The notes below the pieces were generated by a model. The model did not search any database. It was not told where the DNA came from and saw only the letters and a list, made by a program, of their open reading frames with translations. A stretch of 64,000 bases of DNA from Mucilaginibacter pankratovii (GTDB lineage Bacteria > Bacteroidota > Bacteroidia > Sphingobacteriales > Sphingobacteriaceae), in NCBI RefSeq assembly GCF_014773265.1, contig NZ_JACWMY010000015.1, positions 1 through 64,000 of the forward strand, in the 5' to 3' direction. This document shows, in pieces, positions 59,069 to 64,000 of this stretch; position 1 is the stretch's first letter, and every line of letters begins with the position of its first letter. A program made the position numbers and the translations under genes.

Positions 59069-59965
59069 ATGACCGACAAACAAAAATTAGGGAACCCATA
59101 CTTTATCGGCGCTGTCGCGACGCTGCTGATAAACGATTGGTATCTTAAGCAAGCGTATCATAACCAGCTCACGGGCAAGCTGTCGGATTTTTCGGGGTTG
59201 TTTGCTTTTCCCTTCTTTTTAAGCGCACTTTTACCACGCAGGGCCGTATCTATCTACCTTGCTACGCTGCTATTATTTATTATGTGGAAATCACCCTTGG
59301 TGCAGCCTTTTATCGATAGCATCACAACGCTGGGTATCCCACTTTGGCGTGTGGTAGATTATAGCGACTACCTTGCGTTGCTGGTGATGCCTTTGTCGTT
59401 CTTTGTATTCAAGACATCCTCTGCTTACCATTTAAAACCGGTGCTTTTAAATTTTTTTATGGTGGTATCGGCCTTGTCGTTTGTGGCAACCAGCATGGTG
59501 CGCGGCAAGTACACCAAAATTACGGGTATCAATAAAACTTACACTTTCAATTTTTCTAAGCGCGACCTGGTATCCAGGATAAACTCGCTGCAGCTGGAAT
59601 ACGTGCGCGATTTTGAGAATAGCGTGCGCAGCCAAAATAAGCTAAGTAACAAAACACCTCGACCCGATAGCGCCTGGATAGATTTCGACAGCAAAGCCAA
59701 CATATTTTACTACAGCAGCACACTCAGCAAAAAAGACACGATAGCCCGGATATTGGATTATGAGCGACTGAAAGATGCCGATACCATCAGGTTGCGCACC
59801 ATGTATGCAGATATCAATATTTCTGGCAATAGCACCCGTTCCGAGCTAAAATTACTGGGCCTTGTAAAATTCGTTGCAGCAACTGCCAAAACCGATGATC
59901 GGGAAATAGCCATCGGCTTTTTTGAAAAGGGTGTAATTAAGAAGATTAAGAGCTATGGAAAGTAG
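59069..59965 (+). CDS. Polytopic membrane protein with soluble C-terminal domain, unknown
   Basis: A 298-aa protein: four or five hydrophobic helices in the first half (about 15-30, 41-58, 60-77, 100-117, 127-147), then a soluble domain of about 150 residues of mixed alpha/beta type (YTFNFSKRDLVSRINSLQLE, TPRPDSAWIDFDSKANIFYY, DTIRLRMYAD-like strands). I do not recognise either part. Its last codons overlap the next gene by 11 bases, so both are translated from one message and probably work together in the membrane. Confidence 0.72.
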   Translation: MTDKQKLGNPYFIGAVATLLINDWYLKQAYHNQLTGKLSDFSGLFAFPFFLSALLPRRAVSIYLATLLLFIMWKSPLVQPFIDSITTLGIPLWRVVDYSDYLALLVMPLSFFVFKTSSAYHLKPVLLNFFMVVSALSFVATSMVRGKYTKITGINKTYTFNFSKRDLVSRINSLQLEYVRDFENSVRSQNKLSNKTPRPDSAWIDFDSKANIFYYSSTLSKKDTIARILDYERLKDADTIRLRTMYADINISGNSTRSELKLLGLVKFVAATAKTDDREIAIGFFEKGVIKKIKSYGK

Positions 59966-60245
59966 GAGCACGCCGGATAAGATATTGGTTTTTACCGATA
60001 AGCACGCGGCGGTTATAATCGACTGGGCCTTTATAATTGTTGCATTATTTGTCTTTTGGATATTGTCGAGGCCTTTATTTGCACGACAACCGCACGAAGG
60101 TTTTACAATTGCTCTGCTTACCTCCAATATTGCGCTTCCTTTATTGCGAGGCTTGGCTGGCAAAAAGTATAAACGTTTAGGCGGTTATTTGCATGGTACC
60201 GCGATACTTACTATCGTCGTCGTGTTCCGGATATTATATCTTTAA
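59955..60245 (+). CDS. Small membrane protein, unknown
   Basis: A 96-aa protein with three hydrophobic helices (about 20-38, 49-64, 76-94) separated by short loops; overlaps the preceding gene by 11 bases in another frame. No motif or family recognised. The overlap and matching strand make a real gene likely despite its size. Confidence 0.6.
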   Translation: MESRSTPDKILVFTDKHAAVIIDWAFIIVALFVFWILSRPLFARQPHEGFTIALLTSNIALPLLRGLAGKKYKRLGGYLHGTAILTIVVVFRILYL

Positions 60246-60368
60246 ATCGACCAAAAGAATTATCTCAATTATTCCATATATCAGGCTTTAATAGGATAAT
60301 TTATCGCCATAATCGGGCAAATTCCAACTAATTAATGGTCGATAATCAAGTACATTTACCTATCAATT

Positions 60369-60376
60369 TAGCTTTC
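60369..60376 (+). promoter_or_regulatory. -7-like box of DUF5695-like gene
   Basis: TAGCTTTC, one base from TAnnTTTG, 9 bases before the ATG at 60386. Confidence 0.4.
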
Positions 60377-60385
60377 GTGTGTAAT

Positions 60386-63121
60386 ATGCAAACATTCAAC
60401 CGCTCTTTCCGCAATATTTTTTTCGCGATGCTTTTCGCATCGGCGTTAGTTTCCACTACTTCGGTTCGTGCACAGGACCCCTGGAAAAACCTGGAGAAAA
60501 GGCCATCAACGCTTAATCTGGACAAAGGGTTTTTAACCTTTAAAACGCCCGCATTCCGCCTAAAACTGGTGAAAGCATCGCAAACCATTGCCGCGCTGCA
60601 ACCCAATACCGAAAAGGATTTTGATTATACACCCGCGGCTCGCCTTGCCCAGCGCAGCAGCAATGAAATGTACCATTTGGGTGATATTAACCTGCGGCTA
60701 AAAACCGAGGGCGATACCGGCTGGACGAAATATGCCACCGCCACCAACCGGGTCGATGTGATTCCCTTGGAAACAAAGCAAGCCGGCGTACTCGCCGCAT
60801 CTGATCTTTCGCCTACCCTGCCCGCCAATATCCCCTTGAAGGTGCAGCGATACTGGCAGGTAGTAAACGGTAACCTGGTGTTGCTGTTTAAACTTAAAAA
60901 TACCGGTAGCCGTACTGTGGAAATTGGCGCTTTAGGCATGCCGATGATCTTCAACAATATTTTACAGGGCGAGGAACTAGAACAGGCACACGCCCGCAAT
61001 GTATTTTACGACCCCTACATTGGTAAGGACGCGGGCTACCTGCAAGTTACCCGTTTAAGTGGCAAAGGGCCTGTTTTGTTGGTAACGCCCTACGGGCATT
61101 CACCTTTTGAGGCGTACAACCCCTTATTAACCGACCCAACCCCAAAAGGGATAGATTTTGAAGGTTTTTACGAGTGGATGGTACACAGTAAAGCCTACGC
61201 CGAAACCGACTGGAAAAAAGTCGAACCCTGGAATAAGCCAACCTCGGTATTGGTAAAGCCCGGCCAAACGGTTGAGTACGGCGTTCAATTTGCGCTATCT
61301 CCGTCCATCAAAGGCATCGAACAAAAGCTGGCAGAACAGCGCCGCCCGGTTGCGGTAGGCGTGCCGGGGTATGTATTGCCGCAGGGAGCCGATGGCAGCC
61401 TGTTTTTGAACTATGGCAAAAAAGTGAAATCGATATTGGTTGAGCCGGCGGGTGCTTTAAGCGTTACGCCAGCAAGCGCCGAAAATAAAATCCTGCAGGC
61501 CTACCATGTAAAAGGGCACATATGGGGCCGCGCCCGCTTAACTATTACCTATACCGACGGGCTTTGCCAAACTATCAGCTACAAGGTGATCAAAGCAGAA
61601 AGCGACCTGGTGAAGGATTTTGGCCGGTTCCTCACCAATGAGCAATGGTTTGATAAACCCGATACTTTTCACCGCAACCCATCGGTAATTACTTATGATT
61701 ACGAGAAAAAGCAACAGGTTACCCAGGATAGTCGTGTTTGGATAGCCGGATTAAGCGATGAAGGCGGCGCGGGCAGCTGGCTGGGTGCCATGATGAAGCA
61801 ACTGGTACAGCCCGATAAGGCAGAGATAGCCAAACTACAGGAATTTGTGAACCATACGCTGTTCGGTAATATTCAGCACAGCGAAGGGCCACAGAAATAC
61901 GGCGTAAAGAAAAGCGTATTTTATTACCAGCCTGATAGTATTCCCAAGGGCGCTTACAGCGACAGCCTCAACTGGAAAACCTGGGCCGCCTGGAGCCACA
62001 AGGATGCTAACGATGTGGGCCGTTCGTACAACTACCCGCATGTTACGGCGGCGCATTGGGTAATGTACCGGTTGGCACGTAATCATAATGGGTTGGTTAC
62101 ACAGCAAAACTGGCAATTCTACCTCAATAACTCTCACGAAACCGCCATGGCGATGGTAAAGCAGGCCCCATACTACGCACAGTTCGGACAAATGGAGGGG
62201 ACGATCTTTTATTTATTACTGATGGACCTGAAAGCCGAAGGCTGGGGCGATAAAGCCATCTCGCTGGAAACCGAAATGCGCAAACGCGCCGATCACTGGC
62301 GTACCCTGCAATACCCCTTCGGCAGCGAGATGCCCTGGGATAGTACCGGGCAGGAAGAAGTTTACAACTGGTCGGCTTACTTTGGGTACACCGATAAAGC
62401 GGAAGTAACCATTAACGCCATATTGGGCTATATGCCAACCGTACCGCATTGGGGCTACAATGGCTCGGCACGCCGCTACTGGGATTTTTTATACGGCGGC
62501 AAACTCTCCCGCATCGAACGGCAGCTGCACCATTACGGCTCGGGCCTCAACGCCATACCCGTTTTAACAGAATACCGTAGCCATCCCAGCGACCTTTATC
62601 TGCTGCGCGTAGGTTACGGCGGCTTAATGGGTTCGGTATCTAACATCACGCGGGACGGTTTTGGCCCGGCGGCGTTCCATTCCTATCCATCTACTCTAAA
62701 GATCGATGGACTCTCCGGCGATTACGGGCCAAACTTTTTTGGCTACGCGGTAAACTCGGCTACCTATATCACTCATGATAAAAACTTCGGCTGGCTGGCT
62801 TTTGGCGGGAATTTAAAGAAGGATAAGGGATTAATTAAAGTGGATATTACAACCGCATCCAAGTCGCGGGTGTTTATTGCGCCAGCGGGGCTTTGGCTTA
62901 CTTTGGATGCAGGTATCTTTAAAACGGTTACTTATAACCCGGTTAATGGCAAAGTTACCGTTACTTTAGATGCCGCCGATGAGTTTACACCGAAGGCATA
63001 TCTCAGGGTGCAGCAATCCGGAAAAGCTTATAAATCGAAACAAAAATTGTTGATGGACAGAGGGGCTTATGTGATACCCCTGGGTGGTAAACCGATCGAA
63101 TTAACATTGTTGGTGATTTAA
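60386..63121 (+). CDS. Large secreted DUF5695-like protein, putative carbohydrate-active
   Basis: A 911-aa exported protein; the ATG at 60386 opens a signal peptide (FRNIFFAMLFASALVSTTSVR, cleaved near AQ), and the extra upstream residues from 60335 look untranslated. The N-terminal 300 residues are beta-rich (YWQVVNGNLVLLFKLKNTGS, IGALGMPMIFNNILQGEELE), the middle 450-720 helical and rich in Trp/Tyr/His (NWKTWAAWSHKDANDVGRSY, WHKPEGEYEL-type loops absent), as in (alpha/alpha) six-barrel glycosidases, and the last part is beta again. This beta / helical barrel / beta order fits proteins annotated DUF5695. Periplasmic glycan binding or cleavage is inferred from fold and from neighbouring GT4 and GH130 genes. 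Confidence 0.72.
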   Translation: MQTFNRSFRNIFFAMLFASALVSTTSVRAQDPWKNLEKRPSTLNLDKGFLTFKTPAFRLKLVKASQTIAALQPNTEKDFDYTPAARLAQRSSNEMYHLGDINLRLKTEGDTGWTKYATATNRVDVIPLETKQAGVLAASDLSPTLPANIPLKVQRYWQVVNGNLVLLFKLKNTGSRTVEIGALGMPMIFNNILQGEELEQAHARNVFYDPYIGKDAGYLQVTRLSGKGPVLLVTPYGHSPFEAYNPLLTDPTPKGIDFEGFYEWMVHSKAYAETDWKKVEPWNKPTSVLVKPGQTVEYGVQFALSPSIKGIEQKLAEQRRPVAVGVPGYVLPQGADGSLFLNYGKKVKSILVEPAGALSVTPASAENKILQAYHVKGHIWGRARLTITYTDGLCQTISYKVIKAESDLVKDFGRFLTNEQWFDKPDTFHRNPSVITYDYEKKQQVTQDSRVWIAGLSDEGGAGSWLGAMMKQLVQPDKAEIAKLQEFVNHTLFGNIQHSEGPQKYGVKKSVFYYQPDSIPKGAYSDSLNWKTWAAWSHKDANDVGRSYNYPHVTAAHWVMYRLARNHNGLVTQQNWQFYLNNSHETAMAMVKQAPYYAQFGQMEGTIFYLLLMDLKAEGWGDKAISLETEMRKRADHWRTLQYPFGSEMPWDSTGQEEVYNWSAYFGYTDKAEVTINAILGYMPTVPHWGYNGSARRYWDFLYGGKLSRIERQLHHYGSGLNAIPVLTEYRSHPSDLYLLRVGYGGLMGSVSNITRDGFGPAAFHSYPSTLKIDGLSGDYGPNFFGYAVNSATYITHDKNFGWLAFGGNLKKDKGLIKVDITTASKSRVFIAPAGLWLTLDAGIFKTVTYNPVNGKVTVTLDAADEFTPKAYLRVQQSGKAYKSKQKLLMDRGAYVIPLGGKPIELTLLVI

Positions 63122-63191
63122 CCGCAGAGAACACAGAGAGATTCGCAGAGTTACACAGAGCCTTGCAAATCTCTGTGTTCTCTGCGGTTAA
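63118..63191. repeat. Inverted repeat shared as a terminator between convergent genes
   Basis: TTAACCGCAGAGAACACAGAG at 63118-63138 and its continuation pair with 63167-63191, apart from a 2-base deletion. It includes the stop codon of the DUF5695-like gene and ends 6 bases from the GH130 stop. I recall CCGCAGAGAACACAGAG palindromes from intergenic regions across several phyla. Confidence 0.7.
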
Positions 63192-63196
63192 AAACA

Positions 63197-64000
63197 TCAC
63201 TCCACCCCGTCAGTTTTCAACTTATTAAGCAATTCATCCAGATCCACCTCGGCAAATGCGGTTGATGAATCTGATACGCCGTAAGGAATAATAAGTTTGT
63301 TATTATGGATTAACGCACCGCAGGAATACAGCACGTTTGGTACATAACCTTCGCGCTCATCACTGTTGGGGATCAATAAGGGCTCTTTCAGGCGGCCTAT
63401 CTCTACGGCAGGGTCGTCCAGTTTCAGCAAGCTTGCGCCCAGCACGTAGCGGCGCATGGGGCCAACACCGTGGGTAATTACTATCCAGCCGTCCTTGGTT
63501 TCTATTGGCGAACCACAGTTGCCTATCTGCACAAATTCCCAGCTGAATTTTGGCTGCTGCAGCAATACCGGCTTCTCCCAGATGTTGATCTTATCCGAGT
63601 ACATGATATAGTTATTGCAGCCGTCGATACGACTGATCATCATGTATTTGCCGTTTACCTTACGGGGGAACAGGGCCAAATTCTTATTCTGGGCACCGGC
63701 ACCATAAAGCGGCATGATCTTGAAGTTATAAAAATCGGTGGTTTGCAGCAGCTTTGGCATAATCAGCGCGCCATCGTAAGCGGTGTAGGTGGCATAATAA
63801 ACCGAACTGCCATCCTCGTTGTGGAACTCCACAAAGCGCGCGTCCTCAATACCTTTGCGCTCATATTCGGAGATAGGGAAGATTACCCTGTCGGAGATAT
63901 CCGTATCCAGCGAAAAAACAATTTCGTAGTACGAATCGGCCAGCCAAAGTACCTTATCGTATTCCAGGCGCTTCATATCGCTCGCCTGAAGCTTTTGCGA
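63197..64000 (-). CDS. GH130-family mannoside phosphorylase-like protein, partial
   Basis: The minus-strand frame stays open to the window edge (SQKLQASD precedes the Met at 63976), so the true N-terminus lies beyond 64000; at least 267 residues are visible. Blocks match the C-terminal part of GH130: YEIVFSLDTDISDRVIFPIS, GIEDARFVEFHNEDGSSVYY, MISRIDGCNNYIMYSDKINI, GNCGSPIETKDGWIVITHGV and EGYVPNVLYSCGALIHNNKL. GH130 enzymes phosphorolyse or hydrolyse beta-mannosides; the general acid Asp and phosphate-binding residues are partly in the missing half. It probably processes the glycan made by the two GT4 proteins. Confidence 0.88.
   Translation of the reverse strand, partial: SQKLQASDMKRLEYDKVLWLADSYYEIVFSLDTDISDRVIFPISEYERKGIEDARFVEFHNEDGSSVYYATYTAYDGALIMPKLLQTTDFYNFKIMPLYGAGAQNKNLALFPRKVNGKYMMISRIDGCNNYIMYSDKINIWEKPVLLQQPKFSWEFVQIGNCGSPIETKDGWIVITHGVGPMRRYVLGASLLKLDDPAVEIGRLKEPLLIPNSDEREGYVPNVLYSCGALIHNNKLIIPYGVSDSSTAFAEVDLDELLNKLKTDGVE

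Noticed and set aside
1..64000. Prophage, transposon, integron or defence island
   Set aside because: No transposase, integrase, phage structural or known defence genes were recognised; gene content is chromosomal throughout.
1..64000. tRNA genes in the intergenic gaps
   Set aside because: No cloverleaf with GGTTCGAATC-type T arm was seen by eye; a dedicated scan would be needed to exclude them fully.

Overview
The window is chromosomal DNA from a member of the Bacteroidota, most likely Sphingobacteriaceae and Mucilaginibacter-like. This is inferred from gene content and signals, not from a database match. The signs are three SusC-like outer-membrane receptors with carboxypeptidase-regulatory and plug domains, a type IX secretion sorting domain, an ECF sigma / anti-sigma pair with the Bacteroidota 'VPxxYF' repeat, an FtsB/DivIC-type protein, DUF5606, promoter boxes of the Bacteroidota form TAnnTTTG, and few recognisable Shine-Dalgarno sites. 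I saw no tRNA, rRNA, CRISPR array, insertion sequence, prophage or integrase.

Layout. 0.1-3.4 kb: zinc-finger membrane protein, lspA, an RhlE-type DEAD-box helicase, DivIC. 3.4-10.3 kb: DUF5808 and DUF885 proteins, DinB, a secreted alpha/beta hydrolase, an outer-membrane receptor. 10.3-13.3 kb: KTSC and DUF1634 proteins, then the operon sigma factor / anti-sigma with seven repeats / small periplasmic protein. 13.4-17 kb: bcp, M23 peptidase, FAH-family hydrolase, T9SS cargo. 17.5-23.7 kb: kup, amino-acid permease, PAP2 phosphatase, DUF4291. 23.8-32.2 kb, nearly all on the minus strand: M3 peptidase, SDR epimerase, Crp-like regulator overlapping a UbiA prenyltransferase, engB, a second receptor. 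32.7-41.6 kb: VOC protein, serine hydrolase, a DUF433/unknown gene pair, the overlapping lpxK-punA-porin operon, a protein usually labelled asparagine synthetase B, cyclophilin, DUF5606. 41.8-52.4 kb: Dabb protein, CDF metal exporter, rlmH, membrane-anchored MutS-like ATPase, third receptor, acyltransferase 3, leuS. 53-64 kb: class III aminotransferase, then a glycan block with a GT4 fused to a helical-barrel domain, a second GT4, a large secreted DUF5695-like protein and a GH130 phosphorylase cut by the window edge.

Most genes are housekeeping or common accessory genes of the group. The most unusual content is between genes. Gene ends are decorated with many different palindromic repeat families. 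One of them occurs three times and its closing stem changes compensatorily between copies, which points to a selected structure. Eight genes have a TAnnTTTG-like box only 4-9 bases before the start codon, predicting nearly leaderless mRNAs. The best candidate for an undescribed functional module is the two-gene DUF433 / 131-aa unit at 34.2-34.8 kb, which resembles a toxin-antitoxin pair but lacks the usual PIN-type partner. The GT4-GT4-GH130 block is the best candidate for an uncharacterised glycan pathway. Neither is proven by the sequence.
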